Shown: positions 53,946 through 63,548, counted from the first letter of the stretch. The stretch is 64,000 bases of DNA from Cohaesibacter gelatinilyticus (GCF_900215605.1 NZ_OBEL01000001.1:1957435-2021434), one strand, 5' to 3'. Numbers and translations: made by a program. Notes: generated by a model not told the origin, from the letters alone.

Positions 53946-54685
53946 TGAGTAAAATCATAGCACTGATACCAGCACGGGGTGGCTCCAAGGGAGTTCCGGA
54001 CAAAAATATCAGACGACTGGCGGGGCGTACACTCCTGGAATGGTCTATCGCCGCCTGCTTGAAGTCCAAACACATTGAACGCACGATTGTTACAACAGAT
54101 TCCGAGCATTATAGAGATCTTGCTCTCTCTCTTGGTGCCGAAGCACCATTCCTGAGACCTGATGAGATTTCTCAAGATCACTCGCAGGACATCGAGTTCG
54201 TGCTCCATGCTCTTGATTGGTTCAAGGAAAATGAAACCGAACCGGATCTCATTGTGCAAATCAGACCAACCACCCCCATGCGGAACCCTGCCCTGATCGA
54301 CGCTGCCATTGAAGCCTTCCAATCAGCACTTCCCAATAATGCGACCTCATTGCGTTCCGTCCATGAAATGTCCGAGTCTGCCTACAAGACATTCGAAATC
54401 AATGACGATGGCATCCTTGCTTGTGTTGGATCGGGCAGCACGGCTCTGGACAGTGCCAATCGTGCACGTCAACAATGTCCGACCACCTATTTTCCCAACG
54501 GCTATGTAGACGTGCTCTCAACTGAGTTCATTCGCCGCACTGGCCTGCTCAATGGCAATCAAGTCTTGCCATTTCTTACTCCAGTCTCATTGGAAGTCGA
54601 TAGTGAAGATGATTTCCAGCACATCGAGTATCGCGTCAGCCGCGAACCTGAACTTCTAAATATCCTGTTTGATGAGGCTAATTGA
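53945..54685 (+). CDS. CMP-sugar synthetase (NeuA/LegF-like cytidylyltransferase)
   Basis: Cytidylyltransferase of 246 residues that activates a nonulosonic or 3-deoxy-ulosonic sugar with CTP. The N-terminal IPARGGSKGVPDKNIR motif, the QIRPTTPMR segment and the C-terminal SLEVDSEDDF are characteristic of the NeuA family. It is coupled on both sides by overlaps (TAATG and TGATG). Confidence 0.9.
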   Translation: MSKIIALIPARGGSKGVPDKNIRRLAGRTLLEWSIAACLKSKHIERTIVTTDSEHYRDLALSLGAEAPFLRPDEISQDHSQDIEFVLHALDWFKENETEPDLIVQIRPTTPMRNPALIDAAIEAFQSALPNNATSLRSVHEMSESAYKTFEINDDGILACVGSGSTALDSANRARQQCPTTYFPNGYVDVLSTEFIRRTGLLNGNQVLPFLTPVSLEVDSEDDFQHIEYRVSREPELLNILFDEAN

Positions 54686-56064
54686 TGGCGAGCCATATCT
54701 TCTCCCGCGCCCCCCAGCCGGTTCAGCCAATCGAAACCAAGCACCGGTCGATCAAAACATCCATTCCCTGCCCTGGCACTGCAGATATTCTGACCCGGTT
54801 GGATGCCACCGAAAGCCGGTCCATGCATGGCCAGCTACCGTTGGTTTGGGATCGAGCAAACAACTATAATGTCTATGACGCAGCCGGCAACAAATGGATC
54901 GATTTCACATCCTGCATCTTTGTGGCCAATGTCGGCCATTCCAATCCGCACCTTTCCAGTTCAATCGCAGCAACGCTCGATCGCCCGCTTTATAGTTGCT
55001 ATGCCTATGGCAATGAAATTCGTGCAACCTATCTCGAAAAGCTTCTGGAATTTGCTGGCAAGCCATTTGAAAAAGCATTTCTTCTGTCTGCGGGTACCGA
55101 GGCCACCGAAGCAGCATTGAAGCTCATTCGCATGCATGGACAGAAGGTCGGCAAGCGGCGCGGTGGAATTGTCACCATCCAGAATAACTGGCACGGCCGC
55201 ACCATGGGTGCGCAGATGCTAAGCTCCAATGAGGGACAGAAAAGCTGGATAGGCAATCTGGATTCAGACATCCATCACATTCCTTTCCCTTATCCCTGGG
55301 ACACCAATGATAAAACCGGTCTGGACGTGTTGGACAAGGGTCTCACGCAGCTGAAGGAAAATGGCGTTGATCTCAGCCAGGATATTGCCGGTTTCATGCT
55401 GGAAACTTTCCAAGGCTGGGGTGCTGTTTTCTACCCGAAAGAATATGTGCAGGCCATCAAGGATATCTGCGATAAGTATGATATCCTTTTGGCTTTCGAT
55501 GAAATGCAGGCAGGTTTTGCCCGCTGTGGCAAAGCCTTCGGATATGAGCATTATGAGGTTGAGCCTGACCTGATCTGCGTTGGCAAGGGTATGGGGGGCG
55601 GAGTACCTATCTCAGGTGTGCTAGGTCGCAAACATATCATGGACCTTCCAGACATTGGCAACATGAGCAGCACACACTCAGCCAATCCTATGTGCTGTGC
55701 AGCAGGTCTTGCTGTTCTGGAGGAGATCCAATCCAAGGATCTGGTGGAAGAATCCCGGCGCAAGGGTGATTTGCTTTTTGCCGAGTTGAAGAAACTTGAA
55801 GCCCGTTTCCCGCACCGAATGGGACCTTCTCTTGGCCGTGGCCTCTTGGCAGCTATTTTCCTTTACAAACCCAATACGAGAGAAGCTGACGGACCATTTG
55901 GTAGCAGGGTTTGCGAGCTTGCCATGCAAAAAGGTCTACTGATGGTTCACACAGGGCGGGAATCCATCAAACTTGGCCCGCCACTGACCATTCCTGATGA
56001 CGCCATCATTGAAGCCATGGAAATTCTGGGCGACTGCATCGCAGAAGTGGATGCAATGCCATGA
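54685..56064 (+). CDS. Class III aminotransferase
   Basis: PLP-dependent aminotransferase of 459 residues. SAGTEATEAALKLIR, LAFDEMQAGFARCG and the lysine of LICVGKGMGGG match class III enzymes (acetylornithine and glutamate-semialdehyde type). The ATG at 54685 follows GAGG by eight bases. Sugar aminotransferases of nonulosonate pathways are normally of the DegT class, so a class III enzyme here is unusual. Its substrate may be a sugar chain end or a small amino-acid-like side group. Confidence 0.88.
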   Translation: MASHIFSRAPQPVQPIETKHRSIKTSIPCPGTADILTRLDATESRSMHGQLPLVWDRANNYNVYDAAGNKWIDFTSCIFVANVGHSNPHLSSSIAATLDRPLYSCYAYGNEIRATYLEKLLEFAGKPFEKAFLLSAGTEATEAALKLIRMHGQKVGKRRGGIVTIQNNWHGRTMGAQMLSSNEGQKSWIGNLDSDIHHIPFPYPWDTNDKTGLDVLDKGLTQLKENGVDLSQDIAGFMLETFQGWGAVFYPKEYVQAIKDICDKYDILLAFDEMQAGFARCGKAFGYEHYEVEPDLICVGKGMGGGVPISGVLGRKHIMDLPDIGNMSSTHSANPMCCAAGLAVLEEIQSKDLVEESRRKGDLLFAELKKLEARFPHRMGPSLGRGLLAAIFLYKPNTREADGPFGSRVCELAMQKGLLMVHTGRESIKLGPPLTIPDDAIIEAMEILGDCIAEVDAMP

Positions 56065-56498
56065 TCACCAATTTTCGTCATATCGGCCTTGTTGTACAGG
56101 ATCTGGAAGCCAGCTTGCATTTCTGGTGTGATATCATGGGCTTCACAGTCTCTCGCCGTATGGATGAGGCAGGCCCACATATTGATGCAATCATGGAGCT
56201 TGAAGACGTCAAAGTTACGACCGTCAAGCTTGCCGCTCCCGATGGCAATCTGATTGAGCTGCTAAAATTCACATCTCATCCGGACAAGCCCGCCTGGACG
56301 GGAGGCCCGACCTCCACCGGTCTGACGCATATGGCCTTTACAGTGGATGATCTGAATGCGACCTGCGCCAAGTTGAAAGAACATGGTGTGCGCATGCATT
56401 GTGACATTCAGACATCACCGGACGGCATGGCAAAGCTTGTCTATTGCACAGGTCCAGAAGGCCTTGTTCTCGAACTGGTTGAAATGGCAGCCCCATGA
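56061..56498 (+). CDS. VOC-family (glyoxalase-like) protein
   Basis: Protein of 145 residues with two beta-alpha-beta-beta-beta repeats of the vicinal oxygen chelate fold (HIGLVVQDLEASLHFW at the start; GLTHMAFTVDDLNATCAKL in the middle; GLVLELVEM at the end). His and Glu metal ligands are in expected places. VOC proteins include epimerases, isomerases and dioxygenases; methylmalonyl-CoA epimerase-like action on a sugar side chain is possible but unproven. It overlaps both neighbours by four bases (ATGA). Confidence 0.82.
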   Translation: MITNFRHIGLVVQDLEASLHFWCDIMGFTVSRRMDEAGPHIDAIMELEDVKVTTVKLAAPDGNLIELLKFTSHPDKPAWTGGPTSTGLTHMAFTVDDLNATCAKLKEHGVRMHCDIQTSPDGMAKLVYCTGPEGLVLELVEMAAP

Positions 56499-57154
56499 CA
56501 CAACAAGTGATTGATTGGCAAACAACACAAGATGATGATTATTTAGAGCTTTGCATTGAGCGCTTATCCGGCGCCCCGCTCTATTGGGTCGAGCAATTCA
56601 TTGACATCATCAATCAGAAAACAGCCTCATCACAGCAAGCACCAGTTTCTCTCAACGACATTGGCTGCTGCACAGGTGCATTTAATGTTGGCATTCGTGA
56701 TCAGGCCAACAAGGAAATTGATTATCAGGGGTACGATATTTCCAGCATCTATCTGGAAGTTGCCAAACAGCATTTTCCAGAAAGCCACTTCGACTTGCTG
56801 GATATTGCAAAATCACAACCACGAGACACAGACATCAGTGTGATGTCGGGCACTCTGGAGCATATCGATGAATGGCAGACTGCGATCAAACATATATGCC
56901 AATCGACCAAGCGCTTTGTGCTGATGAGAACCTTTCTCGGCACAACCCATGAAATGGCATACTATTACAAGCCAGGAGCTGAGAGCCCCTACCCTATTTA
57001 CCAATTCACTTTTCAGCAACTTCACGAAGAAGCTGACAAGAACGGTTTCTCAATCGAAGTCATGCGCGATAAAGCAACAGACTCCATTCCCAAATATCTC
57101 GGATGCAGCATTACACGCACCCAGTATGTTTGCCTTCTGACGGCGCGAGGCTAA
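56495..57154 (+). CDS. SAM-dependent methyltransferase-like protein
   Basis: Protein of 219 residues with a class I methyltransferase core: LNDIGCCTGAFNVGIRDQ matches motif I, YDISSIYLEVAKQHFP motif II and SVMSGTLEHIDEW motif III/post-III. No target is evident; O- or N-methylation of the cluster sugar or its acyl group is likely from context. It is coupled to the VOC gene by ATGA. Confidence 0.75.
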   Translation: MTQQVIDWQTTQDDDYLELCIERLSGAPLYWVEQFIDIINQKTASSQQAPVSLNDIGCCTGAFNVGIRDQANKEIDYQGYDISSIYLEVAKQHFPESHFDLLDIAKSQPRDTDISVMSGTLEHIDEWQTAIKHICQSTKRFVLMRTFLGTTHEMAYYYKPGAESPYPIYQFTFQQLHEEADKNGFSIEVMRDKATDSIPKYLGCSITRTQYVCLLTARG

Positions 57155-57157
57155 GTC

Positions 57158-58132
57158 ATGCTCAAATACGACAAGATAAATGGTCTGACCAAAGCTTGCC
57201 CGAGATGCGGAAAAATCTCAGATCGCGTCCTCACTGCAAAGCTTCGCCGCGGAGAAGGCATTGTCTATCATTGTCCATCATGTGATATGGGATATCTCGA
57301 CAGCAAGCCGTTTGATGTTAAGGCATTTTACGAGACCGAATATCGCAAGAATGTCTCGCATAAGTCTGATAGTGCATCGACCCATGCTCAGGAAATGTTC
57401 GATATCTACAGCCGTTTCCAGAAGCAACGGCTCAACCATATCCTTCCGCATATCACGAGCGAGACTGAGTTCCTGGAATTGGGCGCATCTGCTGGTCAGT
57501 TTCTCACCCATTTGCAGGGCAAGTGCAAAAGGCTTTGCGCAATTGAACTTGACCGAGATTGTTGCAATTTCATGGCGGAAAATTTCAACTTTGAAATCAG
57601 CTCAGATTTTTTTACTGAGAGCAAATTTGCCGATCAGCAATTTGATATTGTCGGATCATTTCAGGTTCTCGAACACACGACTGATCCTGTTTCATTCCTA
57701 AAGGATGTCCATAGCGCACTAAAGCCCGGTGGCAGAGCCTTTATCGAAGTCCCAAATCTTTATGATCCTCTGCTGACTACATGGAACGTACCAAGCTATA
57801 ACCAGTTCTATTATCATGCAGAGCATCTATTCTATTTTTCTGAAAAATCACTGCGAGAAGCAGCATCTGCCGCAGGTTTTCAAAAAGATCAGATGACGGT
57901 CAGATTCACTCAAGACTATAACCTGCTCAACCATCTGCATTGGATCATGAATGACGGGCCACAGGGAACTTGTGAAATCGGACTTTCCGATATCCAGCTT
58001 CAAGGTCACAATCCGCAATTGACATCATGGCTCAATGAACAACTATCTTCCCTCAATGAAGCTTATCTTCAAAAGCTGGCAGATAGTGGGCAAACCTCCA
58101 ACATCCTGATCGAATTGGTGAAAGAGACATGA
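57158..58132 (+). CDS. Methyltransferase with N-terminal zinc ribbon
   Basis: Protein of 324 residues. The N-terminus has two cysteine pairs (ACPRCG near residue 14 and HCPSCD near residue 38), a zinc-ribbon form found in some sugar C-methyltransferases. A class I methyltransferase core follows, with LELGASAGQFLTHL, VGSFQVLEHTTDP and LKPGGRAFIEVPN. Methylation of a sugar intermediate is inferred. It starts three bases after the preceding gene and overlaps the next by four. Confidence 0.82.
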   Translation: MLKYDKINGLTKACPRCGKISDRVLTAKLRRGEGIVYHCPSCDMGYLDSKPFDVKAFYETEYRKNVSHKSDSASTHAQEMFDIYSRFQKQRLNHILPHITSETEFLELGASAGQFLTHLQGKCKRLCAIELDRDCCNFMAENFNFEISSDFFTESKFADQQFDIVGSFQVLEHTTDPVSFLKDVHSALKPGGRAFIEVPNLYDPLLTTWNVPSYNQFYYHAEHLFYFSEKSLREAASAAGFQKDQMTVRFTQDYNLLNHLHWIMNDGPQGTCEIGLSDIQLQGHNPQLTSWLNEQLSSLNEAYLQKLADSGQTSNILIELVKET

Positions 58133-58959
58133 TCGGCTTCATACAAGGGCGATTGGTCCCTCAGGTCAATGGAATGATACAAGCCTTTCCTTGGGATGAT
58201 TGGAAAGAAGAATACCGTCTGGCCGATAGCATCGACATGCGCATCATGGAATGGACGTTGGATCAATCTGACCTCTATGACAATCCGTTGATGACCCAAG
58301 ATGGTCAGAAAACCATTCGAGAGCTATGCGACAAATACCGCATCAGCATCCCCAATCTGACGGGTGATTGCTTCATGCAGGCTCCGTTCTGGAAAGCCGA
58401 AACTACGCAACAAAAAGACAGCCTACTGAAGGACTTTGAAGCAGTTAGCATTGCCTGTAGCAAAGTAGGCATTCGCAACATCGTTGTCCCATTGGTCGAT
58501 AACGGCAGCCTTGACAGCCCGGAGCAGCAAGATTGCCTGATCGCGGAACTATTGAAACGCTCAGAGATGTTCAAGCAATTGAATGTCACCATTCTCTTTG
58601 AAAGTGATTTCAAACCGGGTGATTTGGCTCAATTCATCAAAAAGCTGCCGGTTCCGACCTTTGGCATCAATTATGACAGCGGCAACAGCGCAGCACTTGG
58701 ATTTGATGTCGAAGAAGAATGGGCTGCTTATAGCGATAGAATTATCAATCTGCACATCAAAGATCGAGAATATCAGGGAACAACAGTTCCTCTTGGAACT
58801 GGTGCAACCAACTTCTCCGCCCTTTTTTCCTGCATGAAAAATGCCCGCTATGAAGGATACATAATCCTGCAAACCGCTCGGGCAACAGATGGCAACCATC
58901 TTGGTGCCATCCAATCCTACAGAGATTTTGTCTCTCAAGGATTGGATCTAAAGGCCTGA
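58129..58959 (+). CDS. Sugar phosphate isomerase/epimerase (xylose-isomerase-like barrel)
   Basis: TIM-barrel protein of 276 residues, AP-endonuclease-2 family, with NLTGDCFMQAPFW, NYDSGNSAALGFD and IINLHIKDRE metal and substrate segments. It is a second member of the fold that is also fused to NeuB upstream. It likely epimerises or isomerises a sugar of the cluster. It overlaps the methyltransferase gene by four bases. Confidence 0.83.
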   Translation: MIGFIQGRLVPQVNGMIQAFPWDDWKEEYRLADSIDMRIMEWTLDQSDLYDNPLMTQDGQKTIRELCDKYRISIPNLTGDCFMQAPFWKAETTQQKDSLLKDFEAVSIACSKVGIRNIVVPLVDNGSLDSPEQQDCLIAELLKRSEMFKQLNVTILFESDFKPGDLAQFIKKLPVPTFGINYDSGNSAALGFDVEEEWAAYSDRIINLHIKDREYQGTTVPLGTGATNFSALFSCMKNARYEGYIILQTARATDGNHLGAIQSYRDFVSQGLDLKA

Positions 58960-58976
58960 AACACGGGAACGACACC

Positions 58977-59735
58977 ATGACTGACCTTAGTCGCAAAACA
59001 GCATTGATTACAGGCTCTTCCAAAGGTATTGGACTGGCGATTGCCAAAGCCTTGTATGAAGCCGGAAGCCATGTCGTTCTCAACGGTCGTGACGAAGCAG
59101 CGCTTTTAAAAGCCAAACAAGCATTCGATGACACCCGTTGCAGCATTGCCGTGGGCAATGTTTCCGACCCACATGAAGCTGCAAAGGTAGCCCAGAGAGC
59201 CTGCGATACCGGTGGCTCACTTGATATTCTGGTTTGCAATGTAGGATCCGGCGCATCCGTACCGCCAGGAAATGAGACTGCTGCTGAATGGCAGAGGGTG
59301 TTCGCCACCAATCTTTGGAGCACGACCAATATGGTGGAGGCCTGCAAAGACAAGCTCGGTGAAACATCAGGCACCATTATCTGCATATCGTCCATTTGCG
59401 GCACGGAAGTCATCCCCGGGGCTCCGGTTATTTATTCCGCAGCAAAAGCTGCCCTCAATGCCTATGTCAAAGGCATTGCTCGCCCACTGGGCACCAAAGG
59501 CATTCGTATCAATGCGATAGCCCCTGGGAACATATTGTTTGAGACCTCTGTCTGGCAGCGAAAGCTTGATGGGAATCCGGAAGCTGTTCAAGATATGCTC
59601 AACAAAGAGGTTGCGCTGTCACGCCTCGGCAAGCCTGAGGAGATAGCAGATCTGGCGCTTTGGCTGGCATCAGACAACGCATCCTTTGCCAGTGGCCAGA
59701 TATGGACACTGGATGGTGGTCAGACAAGAAGCTAA
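58977..59735 (+). CDS. Short-chain dehydrogenase/reductase
   Basis: NAD(P)-dependent oxidoreductase of 252 residues. The cofactor motif TGSSKGIG is near the N-terminus, NVGSG replaces the usual NNAG, and the catalytic Y-x3-K is YSAAKAA. It lies 17 bases after the isomerase gene. It is probably a sugar oxidoreductase; the substrate is unknown. Confidence 0.87.
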   Translation: MTDLSRKTALITGSSKGIGLAIAKALYEAGSHVVLNGRDEAALLKAKQAFDDTRCSIAVGNVSDPHEAAKVAQRACDTGGSLDILVCNVGSGASVPPGNETAAEWQRVFATNLWSTTNMVEACKDKLGETSGTIICISSICGTEVIPGAPVIYSAAKAALNAYVKGIARPLGTKGIRINAIAPGNILFETSVWQRKLDGNPEAVQDMLNKEVALSRLGKPEEIADLALWLASDNASFASGQIWTLDGGQTRS

Positions 59736-59751
59736 ACATAAGGTATGAGAG

Positions 59752-60594
59752 ATGGCCAAGATGGCTAAAAGTGTAAGAGACAGTTTCGACCTTGATGGTC
59801 GTGTGGCCATAATCACTGGCGGTGCCGGTTTGCTAGGCCAAAAACACGCTGAAGCAGTAGCCGAACTTGGTGGCATCCCCTGCTTGCTAGATCTTGATGC
59901 CGAGCGCACAGCCGAGGCCGCCAACCGTCTCAGCCAAATCTATAAGTGCCAATCATTCGGAGCGGCCTTGGATATTACCAAACCAGAGGCAATTGATGCC
60001 ATCCGGACCCAGATACTGGATCAATTCGGACGGGTTGATATCCTGATCAACAATGCAGCCAACAACCCAAAGATGGAAAATACCGATGGCGCAAACTGGT
60101 CTCGCTTCGAAGAACTCCCCCTACAGATCTGGAATGAAGATATTTCCGTAGGCCTCACCGGAGCTATGCTCTGCTCCCGGATTTTTGGCTCGCACATGGC
60201 TGAAAATGACGGGGGTGTTATTCTCAATATTGCATCCGATCTCGGCATCATTGCCCCGGATCAGCGCATATATCGCAATGAAGGTGAAACCGCCGACACC
60301 CAAAATGTCAAACCGGTCACCTATTCAGTGGTCAAGGCCGGTCTGATTGGGCTCACCAAATATCTTGCCACCTATTGGCCAGACAAAGGAGTGCGCGCGA
60401 ATGCCCTTGCTCCTGGTGGGATCTATAACGGTCAGGACGATGCTTTTGTCAGCCGGCTCACAAACCTGATCCCAATGGGTAGGATGGCAGACAAGGATGA
60501 ATATAAAGCGTCAGTTGCATTCATGATTTCCGATGCGTCCAGCTACATGAATGGTGCCACGCTTTCCATCGATGGAGGGCGCACCGTTTGGTAA
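59752..60594 (+). CDS. Short-chain dehydrogenase/reductase
   Basis: SDR of 280 residues with the cofactor motif TGGAGLLG, NNAANNP, and the catalytic pair in YSVVKAG. It carries a FGSHMAENDGGVILNIASDLGIIAPDQ region (core GGVILNIASDLGI) and a C-terminal IDGGRTVW end. AAGG eight bases before the ATG supports the start. It resembles the flagellin-sugar SDRs of the PtmA type, but this is inferred mainly from context. Confidence 0.87.
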   Translation: MAKMAKSVRDSFDLDGRVAIITGGAGLLGQKHAEAVAELGGIPCLLDLDAERTAEAANRLSQIYKCQSFGAALDITKPEAIDAIRTQILDQFGRVDILINNAANNPKMENTDGANWSRFEELPLQIWNEDISVGLTGAMLCSRIFGSHMAENDGGVILNIASDLGIIAPDQRIYRNEGETADTQNVKPVTYSVVKAGLIGLTKYLATYWPDKGVRANALAPGGIYNGQDDAFVSRLTNLIPMGRMADKDEYKASVAFMISDASSYMNGATLSIDGGRTVW

Positions 60595-60726
60595 AGCAAA
60601 CTGGGAAGGCACCGAATTTCAATTGATCCTGCTTTCTTCCTCTTGTTAGACTCCGATAACTGATTTGCCCTGCGAATCAAACTGATTCACAGCGTTTCGG
60701 ACACTTACATTTGAGGCAAAATCGTC

Positions 60727-62643
60727 ATGCAGGCTCTTACTGTCGACCGCTTGAAAAAGGCTCAGAAATATCTGGAAACAGGGAAAGCTGCCCGCGCTGA
60801 AACCATTTGTCGAAAACTGCTCAAGGACAAGCAGGGCTATGTGGAAATACGTTTGACACTTTCCCGAGCCCTTCTCGCACAAAACAAGGCCGAACCTGCG
60901 GCTCGATTTCTCAGCGAAGCAGCAAGTGCACAACAGGATAATCCTGCCTTGCAAGCAGCGACTGGTGATTTGGCGCTTAAATTGAAAAATTTCGGCCTGG
61001 CCATTAATCTGTTTCAAAATGCAGTCAGTCAAAACCCTGATAATCCTGACTATTGGTATCGCCTCAGCGACAGTCTGTTTCAGGGTGCAAGTGCTTCAAA
61101 AAAAACAGATTCCGATATTTCAATCTCCCTGCAGGAAGAAGCAGTGGATGATGATTTGACCCTGTATGATGATGCCATCGCCATCAGCACCAAGGCGATC
61201 GAGCTTTTTCCGGAAAATGTCCCTCTTCTGCGCCTGACAGGACAGATACTGGAAGCAGCACAAATCAATGATGCCGCACTTCTGTGTTATGAAAAATGCT
61301 TGCCATTGGAACCTTTTGACCCGGTTGCCCATTATCAATGGCTGGAATTCAAGCGCAAGAGCCGTGCATATCAAGAAATTGTCGACTATGCAAAAGCCTA
61401 CCAAGACAAATTCTCCGGGGACGCGATTTGCAATCGGATCGCATCAGACGCCTATGCTCAACTAGGTCATTACAAAGATGCATTGCACCATATGGATCAG
61501 GCTCTGAAAGCAGCACCCAACCATGATGGCTATATCTGCACCAAAGGCCACTGCCATTACCGTCTGGGAGAATTTGAAAAAGCAATTGAATGTTACGATG
61601 CTGCCTTGAAAATCAAACCGGACAATCCGTTTCCAAAATGGATGAGTTGTCTGTCATATTGGAAATTGGGCGATCTTCCTTCCGCCTATAAAGGCAACCC
61701 TTTCAGATTCGAAGCAAGCGGGATCTGCACTAAATTCAACCTCAAAAGCCCATTATGGCAAGGCGAAGAGCTTGAAAGCAAAAAACTTTATCTCTGGTCT
61801 GATCAGGGTATCGGTGATGTCTTCAAAACGGCCAGCATGATCCGGGAGATCAAGCATCACAACAATATCATCATGGCCGTCCAGAAAAAATGCATCCCCC
61901 TGATGGAGGCCCTCTATCCGGATATGGAAATCAGAGCCTTGCCTGACAAACTTCCATCAGTCTCGATAATCGGCAATAAATACGGCTCATATCAAATCAA
62001 CTCGAATGAGTTTCCAAAAATAGAGGAAGACTTTGACACCCAGATCTCTCTGGGTACTCTTCCTGAAATCTTGAGACCAGATATCGCAGCTTTTGAAGGC
62101 ACGGACAAAATTCTGCAAATACCAGAACAATATATAGAACCGTTTCGGAAACTGGATATTCTGAAAACACCAAACACAACAAAAGTAGGGTTGGCTTGGT
62201 CGAGTAAGATTTTTGGTGATCCGGAAGCCTATGGATATCTCGATCTGGAAGACTTGCTATCGATCCTACGGTTGCCGGGATTTGAATTTTATAACTTCCA
62301 ATATACAGCCAAGGAAGAAGAGATAAAGGAATTCCGCGAAAAACATGATGTACCACTATATCATGCACCGGGACTTGATCTGATGGATGATATGCTTGGC
62401 ACAGCCGCATTTAATACTTGCATGGATCTGTTTGTTGGTCCTGGCTCTACCAGCTCCGATATCGCTGGATCGGTTGGTATAAAATGTTTCCGTTATGCTT
62501 GTTGTCATTATCAGGACAATTTGGGTCAGTCATATGTACCTTGGTTTGAAGATCAGAAATTCACCGACATCCCATGGGGCAAGAAAGCACAGGACTATCT
62601 CCCTGACATCGAAGAATGGCTGCACATCAATAAAGTACATTAG
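60727..62643 (+). CDS. TPR protein with C-terminal glycosyltransferase-like domain
   Basis: Protein of 638 residues. The N-terminal 330 residues are TPR-like helical repeats (for example GHCHYRLGEFEKAIECYDAAL), and residues about 340-630 form a GT9/GT41-like domain (LYLWSDQGIGDVFKTASMI; VGLAWSSKIFGDPEAYGY; DLFVGPGSTSSDIAGSVG). Proteins of this layout modify flagellin in other bacteria, so it is the best candidate for the flagellin glycosyltransferase. A 132-base gap with the palindrome GAATCA-AAC-TGATTC (60674-60688) precedes it, suggesting its own promoter. Confidence 0.78.
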   Translation: MQALTVDRLKKAQKYLETGKAARAETICRKLLKDKQGYVEIRLTLSRALLAQNKAEPAARFLSEAASAQQDNPALQAATGDLALKLKNFGLAINLFQNAVSQNPDNPDYWYRLSDSLFQGASASKKTDSDISISLQEEAVDDDLTLYDDAIAISTKAIELFPENVPLLRLTGQILEAAQINDAALLCYEKCLPLEPFDPVAHYQWLEFKRKSRAYQEIVDYAKAYQDKFSGDAICNRIASDAYAQLGHYKDALHHMDQALKAAPNHDGYICTKGHCHYRLGEFEKAIECYDAALKIKPDNPFPKWMSCLSYWKLGDLPSAYKGNPFRFEASGICTKFNLKSPLWQGEELESKKLYLWSDQGIGDVFKTASMIREIKHHNNIIMAVQKKCIPLMEALYPDMEIRALPDKLPSVSIIGNKYGSYQINSNEFPKIEEDFDTQISLGTLPEILRPDIAAFEGTDKILQIPEQYIEPFRKLDILKTPNTTKVGLAWSSKIFGDPEAYGYLDLEDLLSILRLPGFEFYNFQYTAKEEEIKEFREKHDVPLYHAPGLDLMDDMLGTAAFNTCMDLFVGPGSTSSDIAGSVGIKCFRYACCHYQDNLGQSYVPWFEDQKFTDIPWGKKAQDYLPDIEEWLHINKVH

Positions 62644-62839
62644 AATAACATAAGCGAGAAAACACTCGTTGCCGGAATGTATTTTCGAACGTCAATCTTT
62701 AATACAGTATAGGCCGTCTCAAGAAATATATTTAACTTCTCGGAAAGGACATCTTGGTCGAAAAAAACTTGGAAATGACAAATGAAGAAAAGTCATGTAG
62801 TCTAGACACAAGAATTACCTTGTACTCTTGAGGCTTCAT

Positions 62840-63235
62840 ATGGATTTGTCAGTCCAAAAAATGCAGCCGCCAGCTTCAGTTCAAGGCAAGTCGGCGGCAA
62901 AGAGAACTTCCAGATCCGGTGCGGTGACCGAGGAAGATGCGGTCGAATCTGCGGAACGCGACCAGAAAGTCCGTTTCACACATGGCAATACGGGCTATGA
63001 AACAATCGATCCGGACCAACAGGATAACCAGGAAAAAGACGCCAGAAAACAAAAGCGACAACTCGGACAACAGCAGCTTTTGTCTGGCGAAGATCTGTCA
63101 GAGCTGAACAGCTCCATGGAAACAGCTCAGATTGCTGAAAAATCAGCGGATGGACTCATGAAGATACGAGCCTATCAATCCGCACCAGCACCTGCAGTCT
63201 CTGATGACGAACCCCATTTCGATAGAAATATATAG
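62840..63235 (+). CDS. Hypothetical charged protein before flagellin
   Basis: Protein of 131 residues, very hydrophilic, rich in Gln, Glu, Asp and Lys, probably disordered with a short helical part near residues 70-110. No family is recognised. The ATG at 62840 follows GAGG by seven bases, which decides it over a TTG four codons upstream. The gene lies between the glycosyltransferase-like gene and flagellin, so a link to flagellin export or regulation is possible. Confidence 0.65.
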   Translation: MDLSVQKMQPPASVQGKSAAKRTSRSGAVTEEDAVESAERDQKVRFTHGNTGYETIDPDQQDNQEKDARKQKRQLGQQQLLSGEDLSELNSSMETAQIAEKSADGLMKIRAYQSAPAPAVSDDEPHFDRNI

Positions 63236-63548
63236 AAAATCTGAGCCCGCGCAGTTGGAACATACACACTCAGACAAAGTTTGAGTGTCAGAGTTGCGCA
63301 AAACTATAGTAAGAAATCACTTAACAAATCCGACAAAGCAAGAAAAATCCAATCAGATTGGCGCACTTCAGGACAGTCTTGACCTCCGCCAGAAATAATT
63401 TGGACATTCTTAACCATCAAAAATTACAACACATTAACCCTGACATCTGTTAACCATATAATTTTACTAATGTTTTTCAATTGGAGATCATTCTGACCCC
63501 AGACCAAGGACGGTCACGAGTACAAAAACCAGAAAGGTTATGGGGATT
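63236..63548 (+). promoter_or_regulatory. Flagellin promoter and leader region with TTAACC half-sites
   Basis: A 313-base gap. It contains a seven-base-pair hairpin ACACTCA/TGAGTGT (63266-63272 with 63282-63288), the palindrome TTGCGCAA (63294-63301), and three TTAACC motifs at 63410, 63434 and 63450, two of them as TTAACCAT, the CtrA half-site form. I found no TGGCAC-N5-TTGC element. A long 5' leader fits the known FlbT-type control of flagellin mRNA, which is inference here. Confidence 0.5.

Noticed and set aside
63236..63548. Sigma-54 promoter for flagellin
   Set aside because: No TGGCAC-N5-TTGC element or acceptable GG-N10-GC match was found in the leader. TTAACC half-sites are the only clear signal.
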